Below are positions 48,492 through 56,970 of a DNA stretch of 64,000 nucleotides, in pieces. The notes beneath the pieces were generated by a model that was not told where the DNA came from, searched no databases, and saw only the letters and a list, made by a program, of their open reading frames with translations. The translations under genes and the position numbers were made by a program. Source of the stretch: Dermatophilus congolensis (GTDB lineage: Bacteria > Actinomycetota > Actinomycetes > Actinomycetales > Dermatophilaceae); contig JAUNUP010000008.1 of the NCBI GenBank assembly GCA_030538115.1, forward strand, positions 129,731 to 193,730, read 5' to 3'. Each line of letters opens with the position of its first letter. Positions within the stretch are counted from its first letter, which is position 1.

Positions 48492-48547
48492 GTTCCGTGG
48501 CACAGGTGCTGGAAGGTGCGGAGGTCGCGTGACGTGTGCCACGGAAC
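48492..48547 (+). repeat. Single palindromic element (family A), 56 bp
   Basis: Ends GTTCCGTGGCAC (48492-48503) and GTGCCACGGAAC (48536-48547) are perfectly complementary. Both differ from the other copies at matching positions, so pairing is kept. The core of 32 nt contains TGCTGGAAGGTG. It lies between the thiolase and bioM genes. Confidence 0.9.
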
Positions 48548-48595
48548 TGCGGACGCGTAGCGGCCGCTCGCGGTAGCAGGTGAAGAGGTAAGGGA

Positions 48596-49279
48596 ATGAT
48601 CGAGTTCAAGGCCGTGGGGCACAGGTACGGCGACCACAGGGTGCTCGAGCACATCGACCTGACGCTGCCGGAGCAGCGGGTCGGCATCATCGGCGCGAAC
48701 GGCTCGGGCAAGTCGACGCTGGCGCGCATGATCAACGGCCTGGTCACGCCCACCTCCGGAAAGGTGCTGGTTGACGGACTCGACGTCGCCGCCGAGGCCG
48801 CGGCCGTGCGTCGCCGGGTGGGGTTCGTCTTTCCCGACCCCGAGGCGCAGATCGTCATGCCGACGGTCGCCGAGGATGTCGCGTTCTCCCTCCGGCGTCA
48901 CAAGCTCGGCAAGCAGGAGCGCGCGGAGATGGTCGCGGCGGCGCTCGAGGAGATCGGGCTCGCGGGCTTCGACGAGCACCCGGCGCACCGCCTCTCCAGT
49001 GGTCAGAAGCAGATGCTCGCGCTCGCGGCAATCCTGGTGACGGGCCCGTCGATCCTCGTGTGCGACGAGCCGACCACCCTGCTCGACCGTCGCAACGCCC
49101 GTCAGGTCACGGCACGGATCGAGGCTCTCGACCAGCAGGTCGTGCTGGTCACGCACCACCTCGACCTGCTGCGCGGCTGGGAGCGGGTGATCGTCATCGA
49201 CGAGGGCCGCGTCGTCGCCGACGGCAGCCCCGACGAGACGATCTCGTTCTACTGCGACCGTATGGACAGGGCCGGCTGA
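48596..49279 (+). CDS. bioM: Biotin ECF transporter ATPase BioM
   Basis: A 227-residue ABC ATPase of the CbiO/EcfA type. Walker A is GANGSGKST (about residues 35-43), the Q-loop is in DPEAQIVMPTVAEDVAF, the signature is LSSGQKQMLALAA and Walker B is ILVCDEPTTLLD, followed by the His switch VTHH. It energises biotin uptake with BioN and BioY. GAGGTAAGGGA precedes the ATG. The stop and the bioN start share TGATG. It is separated from bioY by three other reading frames. Confidence 0.93.
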   Translation: MIEFKAVGHRYGDHRVLEHIDLTLPEQRVGIIGANGSGKSTLARMINGLVTPTSGKVLVDGLDVAAEAAAVRRRVGFVFPDPEAQIVMPTVAEDVAFSLRRHKLGKQERAEMVAAALEEIGLAGFDEHPAHRLSSGQKQMLALAAILVTGPSILVCDEPTTLLDRRNARQVTARIEALDQQVVLVTHHLDLLRGWERVIVIDEGRVVADGSPDETISFYCDRMDRAG

Positions 49280-49878
49280 TGTTGACCGGCTTGTACGTGC
49301 CCGGCGACTCGGTCTTCCACCGCGCGCGACCGGGAATCAAGCTGCTCATTCTGCTCGTGCTCACCACGGCTCTGCTCGTATTCGCCTCCCCGGCAACGGT
49401 GCTCGCCGGTGCGCTCGCGGTGGTCGCGGGAGCCCTCATCGCCGGACTCGGGTGGAAGTGGCTGTGGCAGCAGATCTACGGCCTCCGGTGGATCATCGTG
49501 CTGCTCACGGTGGTACAGGTCTGGGTCAACGGCGCGGTGACCGCCACCAACGTGGTCGGCAGCCTCGTCGTCGCGATCACGGGCGCAGGCCTCGTCACGG
49601 CGACGACGCTGACCAGCGACATGATGGATTCGATCATCGCGGCCACCGAACCGCTGCGCCGTTTCGGCGTGGACCCGGAGCGCGTGGGCCTGCTCTTCTC
49701 GCTGGCCATCCGCGGCATCCCGGTGATAGCCGACATCGTCCGCGAGGTCACCGAGGCCCGCCGCGCGAGGGGCCTCGGCAACAACCTGCGAGCCCTCCTC
49801 GTCCCGGTGGTGGTCAGAACGATCCGCCACGCAGAACGCGTAGGCGAAGCCCTGGTGGCAAGAGGCGCCGACGACTGA
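49279..49878 (+). CDS. bioN: Biotin ECF transporter transmembrane subunit BioN
   Basis: A 199-residue T component of the ECF transporter, with about five membrane helices. The N-terminus GDSVFHRARPGIKLLILLV and the C-terminal coupling helices with the Ala-Arg-Gly motif in EARRARGLGNN are characteristic. It couples the BioM ATPase to BioY. Its ATG overlaps the bioM stop. The convergent Crp/Fnr gene ends at the very next base. Confidence 0.92.
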   Translation: MLTGLYVPGDSVFHRARPGIKLLILLVLTTALLVFASPATVLAGALAVVAGALIAGLGWKWLWQQIYGLRWIIVLLTVVQVWVNGAVTATNVVGSLVVAITGAGLVTATTLTSDMMDSIIAATEPLRRFGVDPERVGLLFSLAIRGIPVIADIVREVTEARRARGLGNNLRALLVPVVVRTIRHAERVGEALVARGADD

Positions 49879-50589
49879 TCACTCGCCTTCCGCCTCCGAC
49901 TCGAGCCGGTCACGCTCGAGGATCGCGGTCCAGCGGCGCCCGGAGTCGATCACCCCTTCACGCCGCCACCGGCTCATCACCCGAGACACCGACTCCGGTG
50001 TCGAGCGTGCGAGCCCGGCGAGGTCGACCCGGGAGAGGGGCACCTCGAGCAACACTCCCCGTGCGCCCCGGTCCTGGCCGAGCTTGTCCGCGAGCCGTAG
50101 AAGCGACGTGGCAACCCGCTGAGCGACGCTGTCGGTGCTCTGCCCGCCGATGTCGGCCTGGGCCCGGGCCAACCGGGCCGCCACGTCGTCGAGCACCCGC
50201 AGGGCCACGGAGGGGTGCTCCACGAGGATCTCGCGAAACGACTCCTGTCCGATTCGCAGCGTGCACGACCCGACCAGCGCAGACGCCGACTGCAGGTGCA
50301 CCGGTTCGCCGAGAGTGCCCATGGCGCCGAAGAGTTCGCCCGGTACGAGGATGTCGGTGAGCGATTCGGTTCCGGAGAGGGTCACCTGGCTGAGCTTGAC
50401 CCGCCCCTCGGCGACGACGTACAGGTGATCGGCGCGATCGCCGGCGTGGTAGATCGGCGAATCGGGTGTCCACGACGACGTCTGCATCCGCTCGTCGATG
50501 GCCGAGATGTCGCTCTCCGGCAGTCCCTGAAAGTACGGCACCCGCGAGAGCACCCGCATGCGCACAGGACGCGGGCACTGGTGCGGCAC
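49879..50589 (-). CDS. Crp/Fnr family transcriptional regulator
   Basis: A 236-residue regulator: an N-terminal cyclic-nucleotide-binding-like beta barrel (PDSPIYHAGDRADHLYVVAEGRVKL, GELFGAMG), a dimer helix, and a C-terminal helix-turn-helix (LAGLARSTPESVSRVMSRWRREG). There is no Fnr-type set of N-terminal cysteines (only one, in HQCPRP), so an iron-sulfur sensor is unlikely. I start at the GTG at 50589, which follows GAGGTG; a longer form to 50664 is possible. It is divergent from the metal-binding protein gene, with a Fnr-like box at 50754-50767, and may control that operon. Confidence 0.87.
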   Translation of the reverse strand: MPHQCPRPVRMRVLSRVPYFQGLPESDISAIDERMQTSSWTPDSPIYHAGDRADHLYVVAEGRVKLSQVTLSGTESLTDILVPGELFGAMGTLGEPVHLQSASALVGSCTLRIGQESFREILVEHPSVALRVLDDVAARLARAQADIGGQSTDSVAQRVATSLLRLADKLGQDRGARGVLLEVPLSRVDLAGLARSTPESVSRVMSRWRREGVIDSGRRWTAILERDRLESEAEGE

Positions 50590-50753
50590 GGTCACCTCAC
50601 GCAGCGGGATGTACCGCCGCCCCTCGGCGCGAGCAGCGCCCCCACGGCTCACCGGTGGGCCCACGGCCGTCTCCCTCCGTTACGTGACGAGACCACTCCA
50701 ACAGGCTACTGAGACCCCATATAACCCCAGGTCAACAGCAATTTGCGGTTAAT

Positions 50754-50767
50754 TGACGCGCGTCATG
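50754..50767. promoter_or_regulatory. Fnr/Crp-like box upstream of the metal-ATPase operon
   Basis: TTGAC-GCGC-GTCAT is a 4-of-5 inverted repeat with the spacing of Fnr-type sites. It lies in the 259-base gap between the Crp/Fnr gene and the metal-binding protein gene. Confidence 0.5.
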
Positions 50768-50848
50768 GTCGGGGTTCGTCGAAGTTCGTACGTTTGAGGC
50801 ATTCCAACGGGGAACACCCCGCCTCACACCAACGAAAGGTCCGCTGAC

Positions 50849-51082
50849 ATGAGCGCCGCAACCACCACCCACACCATCCTCCGCGCCGAAGGCTTCTCCT
50901 GCCCGTCGTGCGTCTCCAAGATCGAGAAGCAGGTCGGCCGCGTCTCCGGCGTCGACAAGGTCGAGGTCAAGTTCGCCACGTCGAAGATCGAGATCGACCA
51001 CGACGCTTCGGTCGTGAGTGTCGACGACCTCGTCGCCGCGGTTCGCAAGGCCGGCTACAAGGCAGCCCCCTCCGCGTTCTGA
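50849..51082 (+). CDS. Heavy-metal-associated (HMA) domain protein, CopZ-like
   Basis: A 77-residue single HMA domain. The metal-binding pair is in the motif SCPSC (Cys18 and Cys21), after FRAEGF-type strand 1, and the rest keeps the beta-alpha-beta-beta-alpha-beta pattern (SGVDKVEVKFATSKIEIDHD). It should carry a soft metal ion, probably copper(I), to the P-type ATPase encoded 98 bases downstream. AACGAAAGG precedes the ATG. Confidence 0.87.
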   Translation: MSAATTTHTILRAEGFSCPSCVSKIEKQVGRVSGVDKVEVKFATSKIEIDHDASVVSVDDLVAAVRKAGYKAAPSAF

Positions 51083-51180
51083 CCTCCCGGGCATCGGGTG
51101 CCCCACGGGGCGCCCGGGCCCCACGCATCGGTCTTCTTCACGAATCTTCTTCTCGCAACACTCGAAAGCAGGTAATCACC

Positions 51181-53127
51181 ATGGCTGCCATCACGCGATG
51201 GGCCCGTGGCCGGTGGGCCGGCGCCACGGTCTCCGGTCTTCTCATCCTCGTCTCGTTCGCCGTCTCCGGTCTGCTCGGTTCGGAGCTGTGGGGCGACATC
51301 TTCATGGTCGCGGCGGCAGTCGTGGCCGGTACCCCGATCGTCCGCTCGGCTGTTCGGGCGCTGATGGCCAAGGTCGTCGGTATCGACCTGCTCGTCTCCG
51401 TGGCTGCGATCGGTGCGCTGTTCATCGGCGAGTACTGGGAGTCGGCGGCGGTCACCTTCTTGTTCGCCGTCGGGCACGCCCTCGAGAACGCCACCCTGAA
51501 CAAGACCCGTTCCGCGTTGGCCGAGCTCGTCGCCGTCGCCCCCGATGTGGCCGTCGTCATGCGTGACGGCGAGCAGCACGAGATCCCGGCCGGTCAGGTC
51601 GCCACGGGCGAGATCGTGCTGGTCAAGAACGGTGCGAAGGTGCCGGTCGACGGCATCGTCGTGGGCGGCTCCGGTGCGCTCGACGAGGCGTCGATCACCG
51701 GCGAGTCGATCCCTGTGGAGAAGACGAACGGTGATCGTGTCTTCGCCGGCACCGTCTCCAACGGCGGGTTGTTGCAGGTCGAGGCCACGGGCGTCGGCGC
51801 CGACACGACGCTGGCTCGCATCATCCACCGCGTCGAGGAGGCGCAGGAGGCGAAGGCCAAGACTCAGGCGTTCATGGACCGCTTCTCGGCCTGGTACACC
51901 CCCGCCATCATCGTGCTCGCCGTCGTCGCGGGCCTCATCACGGGCAACATCGAGATGGCCCTGACCCTGCTCGTCATCGGCTGCCCCGGCGCCCTCGTGA
52001 TCTCGATCCCCGTCGCCATCGTCGCGGGCATCGGCCGCGGGGCCAAGGACGGCATCCTCATCAAGGGCGGCGAGTACCTCGAGACCTCCGCCAAGATCAG
52101 CGCCGTCGCGCTGGACAAGACCGGCACGCTCACCGAGGGCAAGCCCTACCTCACCGATGTGGTCGTGCTCGACGCAGGCTTCACGCGCGGTGACGTGCTC
52201 CGCTGGGCGGCTCGCGCCGAGGCCGGTTCGGAGCACCCCCTGGCTCGCCCGATCATCGAGGCCGCTGCCGAGGAGGGCGTGAGCGTCCCTGGTCTGCCCG
52301 AGCACACCGAGCCGGTGCCCGGCAAGGGCATCGTCGCCACGATCGACGGCCGCCGCGTCGCAGTGGGCAACCTGCCGCTGCTGCAGGCCGAGGGCATCGC
52401 CGACACCGACGCAGGGGCGATCGCCGCTGCCGAGGCGGCGGACGAGCTGGCCGGTCTTGGTCGTACCCCGATGATCATCGCCATCGACGGCAGCGTGATC
52501 GGCGTGGTCGCAGTCGCCGACCGCGTGCGGGCCGACGCGAAGGAGATGGTGGCCCGCCTGCACCAGGCCGGCGTCAAGAAGGTCGTCATGCTCACTGGTG
52601 ACACCCTGCGCGTGGCGCAGGCCGTGGCCGCCGAGGTCGGGGTTGACGAGGTGCGCGCCTCCCTCCTGCCCGAGGACAAGCTCGACGCCGTCCGTGGGCT
52701 GCAGGCCGAGGGGTACACGGTGGCGATGGTCGGAGACGGCGTGAACGACGCCCCGGCGCTCGCGGTGGCCGACATCGGTATCGCGATGGGTGCCGCGGGT
52801 ACGGGCGTGGCGATCGAGACGGCCGACATCGCCCTCATGCGTGACGACCTGCTCAAGCTCCCGCAGGCTGTCGACCTCGCCCGCCGCACGGTGCGGGTGA
52901 TGCGCGAGAACATCGTGATCGCCCTGTTCACAGTGGGAATGCTGCTCGCCGGCGTCATCGCCGGGGGAGTGACGATGACCCTGGGAATGCTGGTGCACGA
53001 GATCTCGGTCCTGGTCGTCATCGTCAACGCGATGCGCCTCCTGCGCCGCGTCCGCACGGCCCGGTCGGGCTCCGCGAGCCCCGCACCCTCCGGTGGGCAG
53101 GTGCGCACGCCGAGCGTGGTCGGCTGA
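51181..53127 (+). CDS. P1B-type metal-transporting ATPase with a CPG motif
   Basis: A 648-residue P-type ATPase without an N-terminal metal domain (that is a separate gene here). It has about eight membrane helices, the TGES actuator motif near residue 174, DKTGT with the phosphorylated Asp at 312, and GDGVNDAPAL in the hinge region. The ion-binding motif in the membrane is Cys-Pro-Gly (268-270, in IGCPGALVISIPVAIV) in place of the usual Cys-Pro-Cys, so the metal specificity is open. It is probably an exporter. A strong terminator follows at 53144-53179. Confidence 0.9.
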   Translation: MAAITRWARGRWAGATVSGLLILVSFAVSGLLGSELWGDIFMVAAAVVAGTPIVRSAVRALMAKVVGIDLLVSVAAIGALFIGEYWESAAVTFLFAVGHALENATLNKTRSALAELVAVAPDVAVVMRDGEQHEIPAGQVATGEIVLVKNGAKVPVDGIVVGGSGALDEASITGESIPVEKTNGDRVFAGTVSNGGLLQVEATGVGADTTLARIIHRVEEAQEAKAKTQAFMDRFSAWYTPAIIVLAVVAGLITGNIEMALTLLVIGCPGALVISIPVAIVAGIGRGAKDGILIKGGEYLETSAKISAVALDKTGTLTEGKPYLTDVVVLDAGFTRGDVLRWAARAEAGSEHPLARPIIEAAAEEGVSVPGLPEHTEPVPGKGIVATIDGRRVAVGNLPLLQAEGIADTDAGAIAAAEAADELAGLGRTPMIIAIDGSVIGVVAVADRVRADAKEMVARLHQAGVKKVVMLTGDTLRVAQAVAAEVGVDEVRASLLPEDKLDAVRGLQAEGYTVAMVGDGVNDAPALAVADIGIAMGAAGTGVAIETADIALMRDDLLKLPQAVDLARRTVRVMRENIVIALFTVGMLLAGVIAGGVTMTLGMLVHEISVLVVIVNAMRLLRRVRTARSGSASPAPSGGQVRTPSVVG

Positions 53128-53143
53128 CGCGGAACTGGAAAAC

Positions 53144-53179
53144 AAGCGGCCGGTGAGGTGAAAACCTCACCGGCCGCTT
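53144..53179. terminator. Bidirectional terminator
   Basis: A perfect 16-bp stem (53144-53159 with 53164-53179) with a GAAA tetraloop lies between the convergent P-type ATPase and MMPL genes. Confidence 0.93.
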
Positions 53180-53196
53180 CCCCCTGCCTGCGGAAT

Positions 53197-55509
53197 TCAC
53201 ACGGCAATGCGTTCCTCGCTGCGAGCCGCCTCGGCCCGCGGCTCCGGGTCTTCGACCTGCGCGAGCTTCGAGGGCCACCAGACGCGGCGTCCGACGAGCG
53301 TGAAGATCGCCGGGATGACGAGGGTGCGCACCACGAACGTGTCGAGCAGGATGCCGAGTCCGACGATGATGCCGAGCTGCGCGAGCGTGACGAGCGGCAG
53401 TACCCCGAGCACCGCGAAGACCGCTGCGAGAACGACACCGGCGCTCGTGATGACGCCGCCGGTGAGCGCCACCGCGCGCACGATGCCCTCGCGGGTGCCG
53501 TGTTCGGGCGTCTCCTCCTGCGCCCGGATCACGAGGAAGATCGTGTAATCCACGCCGAGCGCGACCAAGAACAAGAACGCGAACAACGGCGACGAGGTGT
53601 CGATGGCGGGGTAGCCGAGCACTTCGGTCGAGATCCAGCCCCCGGCGCCGATCGCGGCAACCGCCGACAGGGTGGTCGCGATGATGAGCAGCACCGGCGC
53701 CCAGAACGCCCGCAGCAGCACGAAGAGCAGCACCAACACCACGCCGAGGATCATCGGAAACAGCAACCGCTCGTCGGCCCGTGCGGCGTCGCGGCTGTCG
53801 AGGGCCTGAGCGTCGGGACCGCCCACGAGCGCATCCGCTCCGGCAACACCCCGTACCGATGCCCGCAGGTTCTCGATCGTCGTGAACGCCGCATCGGTCG
53901 CAGGCTCGGCATCGAGTACCACCCGCCAACGCGTGAGGCCGTCTTCGGTGCCGGAGCTGCCGGAGGCGCCGGGAGTGCCGGAGACTCCAGTGGGGTTGGC
54001 CTGCTCCACGCCCGGAGTGGCAGTGATCGCCTCCTGCACCTCGCGGGTCTTCGCGCTGTTCGCGACCACAGTCGTGGGCGTGGATTCACCTGCGGGGTAG
54101 TGCCTGCTCAGGGTCTCGAAGCCCTCGACGGCCTCGGCCTTCACCGTGAACTGGTCGGTCTGGTCGAGCCCGACCTTGAGTCCGAGCAGCCCTGCTCCAA
54201 ACAGCAGCAGTACGGGCACGGTCGCCGCGAGAACCGGCGCCGGCCTGCGCGTCACGAACGAGGCCACCTTGTGCCAGCCACCCGAGGCCGAGGGGTCGGC
54301 GTCGCCGTACTTCGGGATGAACGGCCAGAACAGCCGTCGACCGCACAACGCCAGCGCCGGAGGCAGCACGAAGAGCCCGAAGACGAGCGCGACGAGCAGT
54401 CCGATCGACCCGGCGAAGCCGAGCAGGCGGGTGTTGGGCAGCGCAGCGAACAGCAGGGTCAGCAGCGCCAGCACGACAGTGACGTTGGAGGCGAGGATCG
54501 CAGGTCCGGCACCACGTACGGCACGCGCGAGCGCGGCGCGGTGGTCGGGGGTGTAGCGCAGTTCTTCGCGATATCTGGAGACGAGCAACAGGGCGTAGTT
54601 GGTGCCCGCGCCGAACACGAGGACGCTCGTGATGCCGCCGGTCGCGCCGTCGAGCGGCAGGTCGAGAACCGCCGCCACCTGGCTCGCGACCACTGCCGCC
54701 GTCCGGTCGGCCAAGGCCACCACCAGCAGCGGAACGAGCCACAAAACCGGCGAGCGGTAGGTCAGCAACAGCAGGATCGCCACGACTGCCGCTGTCACGG
54801 CAAGCAGCGTGATGTCGGCGCCGTCGAAGGCGCTCGCGATATCGGCGGCGAACGCGGGGCCCCCTGTGACCTGCACGTTCAGCCCCGCCGGCAGGCCGTT
54901 CACCGCAGCTGCGCGTACCTCGCCGACGACGGCGTTGAGGTCGAGCCCCGACAGCTCGGAGTCGATCGGCACGTTCGCGATCGCGGCCCGCCCGTCAGGT
55001 GACGGGATGATCGGAGGCGGCCCGCCTTGGGCTGCGCCGCCTGGCGGCGGCCCACCGGGAGCTGTGCCAGGCGGCCCGTCAGGCGTCGAGCCGGGCGGGG
55101 GAGCAGGCGTGAGCGTGCCCTGGGGCGGGATCGAGGGCGTCGGGGGCGGGGCGACACCACGGTCGGCCCCCAGCATCCGCTCGCGCGCCTCGGCAGCCGC
55201 GGTGAGATCGCCCGCTGTGAGGGCGCCACCGTCCGCGCGGCTGAACACCGCGATCGCTGGCGTCTCGCCGGCGTCGGGGAAGGTGGTGAGCAGTTCGTTC
55301 ACCTGGGCCGATTCAGCGGAGGCGGGCAGCGAGTCAGGCCCGGAGGCGCCCCCCTGCGCAGACCCCAACCCCATCGCGCCGACAGAGAGCGCGATCCCCA
55401 GGACGAGCAGGAGCCACGACAGTCGCGCGGAGACGAGCCTGCCCACGGAGGCCCAAGCGCCTCGGGCTGGCTCGGTGGTGCGGGCGGGCGGCGAGGCGTC
55501 CGAATTCAT
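53197..55509 (-). CDS. MMPL/RND family exporter
   Basis: A 770-residue membrane protein built of two similar halves, each with one helix, an extracellular domain and five more helices. The first extracellular domain carries a long Pro/Gly-rich insertion (about residues 130-175). Typical MMPL parts are FGAGTNYALLLVSRYREEL in the first half and LGVDYTIFLVIRAQEE in the second, in the helices expected to hold the proton-relay residues. It probably exports a lipid or hydrophobic drug. I start at the ATG at 55509. It is divergent from a MarR gene, with a palindromic operator between. Confidence 0.9.
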   Translation of the reverse strand: MNSDASPPARTTEPARGAWASVGRLVSARLSWLLLVLGIALSVGAMGLGSAQGGASGPDSLPASAESAQVNELLTTFPDAGETPAIAVFSRADGGALTAGDLTAAAEARERMLGADRGVAPPPTPSIPPQGTLTPAPPPGSTPDGPPGTAPGGPPPGGAAQGGPPPIIPSPDGRAAIANVPIDSELSGLDLNAVVGEVRAAAVNGLPAGLNVQVTGGPAFAADIASAFDGADITLLAVTAAVVAILLLLTYRSPVLWLVPLLVVALADRTAAVVASQVAAVLDLPLDGATGGITSVLVFGAGTNYALLLVSRYREELRYTPDHRAALARAVRGAGPAILASNVTVVLALLTLLFAALPNTRLLGFAGSIGLLVALVFGLFVLPPALALCGRRLFWPFIPKYGDADPSASGGWHKVASFVTRRPAPVLAATVPVLLLFGAGLLGLKVGLDQTDQFTVKAEAVEGFETLSRHYPAGESTPTTVVANSAKTREVQEAITATPGVEQANPTGVSGTPGASGSSGTEDGLTRWRVVLDAEPATDAAFTTIENLRASVRGVAGADALVGGPDAQALDSRDAARADERLLFPMILGVVLVLLFVLLRAFWAPVLLIIATTLSAVAAIGAGGWISTEVLGYPAIDTSSPLFAFLFLVALGVDYTIFLVIRAQEETPEHGTREGIVRAVALTGGVITSAGVVLAAVFAVLGVLPLVTLAQLGIIVGLGILLDTFVVRTLVIPAIFTLVGRRVWWPSKLAQVEDPEPRAEAARSEERIAV

Positions 55510-55517
55510 GAGGGGAC

Positions 55518-55540
55518 AATATCTTCGTAGCGAAGATATT
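55518..55540. promoter_or_regulatory. Palindromic MarR operator
   Basis: AATATCTTCG-TAG-CGAAGATATT, a perfect 10-bp inverted repeat, begins nine bases upstream of the MMPL start and lies between it and the MarR gene. It would cover the ribosome site or promoter of the exporter gene. Confidence 0.88.
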
Positions 55541-55594
55541 GCACAACGAAAGTATCCCAGCGGTGTGGATGTGACCCGGCCGTATGATCGCCTC

Positions 55595-56116
55595 ATGGGT
55601 GAGGGGCAGGAGGGTGGTCGCGAAGCCGCACGTCCCACGGACGCGCGCTTGGCGCTGGAACGCGATCTGGCCGAAGAGTTCGCCGCCCTCTCCACGGCCT
55701 CGCGGCACATCGAGCATCGGTTCAGCGAGCGCGAGAAGCTGCACCCGACGGATTTCCGCGCCCTCGGCGCTATCTATGTGGCCGAGAACGAAGGGCGGCC
55801 GATCACTGCCGGCGCGCTCGCGGCCGAGATCGATCTGTCCACCGGGGCCACCACTCACGTGGTCGAGCGGCTCGCTGCCAGTGGTCACGTCTACCGCGAC
55901 GTCGATCCGCGCGACAGGCGCAAGGTGGTTCTGCGGTACGCCGACCATGGCCGCGCCGTAGCGCTCGGGTTCTTTCTACCCCTGGCAGGCCACACGCACG
56001 CGAGCCTGGCCGCGCACTCCGATGACGACATCCGTACTGCGATACGCGTGATCTCGGCTGCGGTAGCCGCGATGCGGGTGTACGACGACGAGTTGAGTGC
56101 ACCGAGCCCCGGGTAG
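55595..56116 (+). CDS. MarR family transcriptional regulator
   Basis: A 173-residue winged-helix regulator: helices around EKLHPTDFRALGAIY, the recognition region ITAGALAAEIDLSTGATTHVVERLAASGHVYR, and the wing DPRDRRKVVLR. It most likely represses the divergent MMPL exporter gene, and itself, by binding 55518-55540. The ATG at 55595 is preceded by TATGAT (55583-55588), six bases upstream, and there is no ribosome binding site, so the transcript is probably leaderless. Confidence 0.9.
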   Translation: MGEGQEGGREAARPTDARLALERDLAEEFAALSTASRHIEHRFSEREKLHPTDFRALGAIYVAENEGRPITAGALAAEIDLSTGATTHVVERLAASGHVYRDVDPRDRRKVVLRYADHGRAVALGFFLPLAGHTHASLAAHSDDDIRTAIRVISAAVAAMRVYDDELSAPSPG

Positions 56117-56257
56117 GTAGGCGGTACGTTGCGGAAGCCTGCGCGACATGCCGATTTCGCCCGAGCCCGGTCCAGCGTGTATGTTTTTCCCTGCATGCCA
56201 GACGCCCCCGGCGATCTGTTCCAACGATGAAACGGCTCATCCGAAGACGTGTGGCAC

Positions 56258-56330
56258 GCCCCGATAGCTCAGTCGGCAGAGCGTCTCCATGGTAAGGAGA
56301 AGGTCTAGGGTTCGATTCCCTATCGGGGCT
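56258..56330 (+). tRNA. tRNA-Thr (GGT)
   Basis: Acceptor GCCCCGA pairs with TCGGGGC; the anticodon loop ATGGTAA carries GGT between TCTCC and GGAGA; the T-arm is AGGGTTCGATTCCCT. It is 73 nt long, with the CCA not encoded. It is followed by tRNA-Met and rpmG, an order also found in mycobacteria. Confidence 0.97.
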
Positions 56331-56381
56331 CAGGCAACAAGGGCGCCCCGTCGCGTACGCGGCGGGGGTCCTTTGTCTCAT

Positions 56382-56458
56382 GGCGGGGTAGCTCAGGTGG
56401 TTAGAGCACACGACTCATAATCGTGGTGTCGCGGGTTCAAGTCCCGCCCTCGCTACCA
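56382..56458 (+). tRNA. tRNA-Met (CAT), elongator type
   Basis: The sequence from GGCGGGGTAGCTC to CTACCA folds into a cloverleaf with anticodon CAT in loop CTCATAA between ACGA and TCGT; the CCA is encoded. The A-U-containing acceptor end and its neighbours point to elongator tRNA-Met rather than the initiator. A CAT-reading tRNA-Ile is less likely. Confidence 0.93.
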
Positions 56459-56592
56459 GCACGATTTCGGCTCTCGCGGCCGAGCGCGTAGCATTGTATG
56501 TCGGTCTGCCCTCGTGAAGGGGCCTGCTTGTCGGCAGAGCTTCGTACGTGCGGCGTTGTACAGCCCAGAGAACGTGTGAAAGACAGGTAGCC

Positions 56593-56763
56593 GTGGCCAG
56601 CAAGAGCACTGACATCCGCCCCAAGATCACCATGGCGTGCGCGGAGTGCAAAGATCGCAACTACATCACCAAGAAGAACAAGCGCAACGACCCCGACCGC
56701 ATCGAGCTGTCGAAGTACTGCCCGAAGTGCCGCAAGCACACGGCGCACAAGGAAACGCGCTGA
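56593..56763 (+). CDS. rpmG: 50S ribosomal protein L33
   Basis: A 56-residue ribosomal protein. It has the zinc-ribbon cysteines [11 protein letters not shown] and YCPKCRKH, so it is the zinc-binding (C+) form, and the family's [14 protein letters not shown]. It starts with GTG at 56593. Its position after tRNA-Thr and tRNA-Met and before two MaoC-type genes matches mycobacterial rpmG2. A strong terminator follows. Confidence 0.96.
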   Translation: MASKSTDIRPKITMACAECKDRNYITKKNKRNDPDRIELSKYCPKCRKHTAHKETR

Positions 56764-56805
56764 GCTTGGCTCGTGGTGCCCGCCCGTAAGGGCGATCTGA
56801 TCATT

Positions 56806-56846
56806 CGACGAAGGCCGCTGCCCTGCAAGGGTGGCGGCCTTCGTCG
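56806..56846 (+). terminator. Terminator of rpmG
   Basis: A perfect 13-bp stem (56806-56818 with 56834-56846) with an inner CCCT/AGGG pairing lies 43 bases after rpmG and is followed by TTCCTCC. Confidence 0.9.
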
Positions 56847-56970
56847 TTCCTCCCGCCCCGACACGCTCCGGCGAGCTGTGCCTCTCGGAGGCGAGATGCG
56901 CACCCATCCGCGACGATTCAGGGCATTTTCGGGGCTCGCGCCACATGCCGTGGGGCATAAGGTGACGCAC

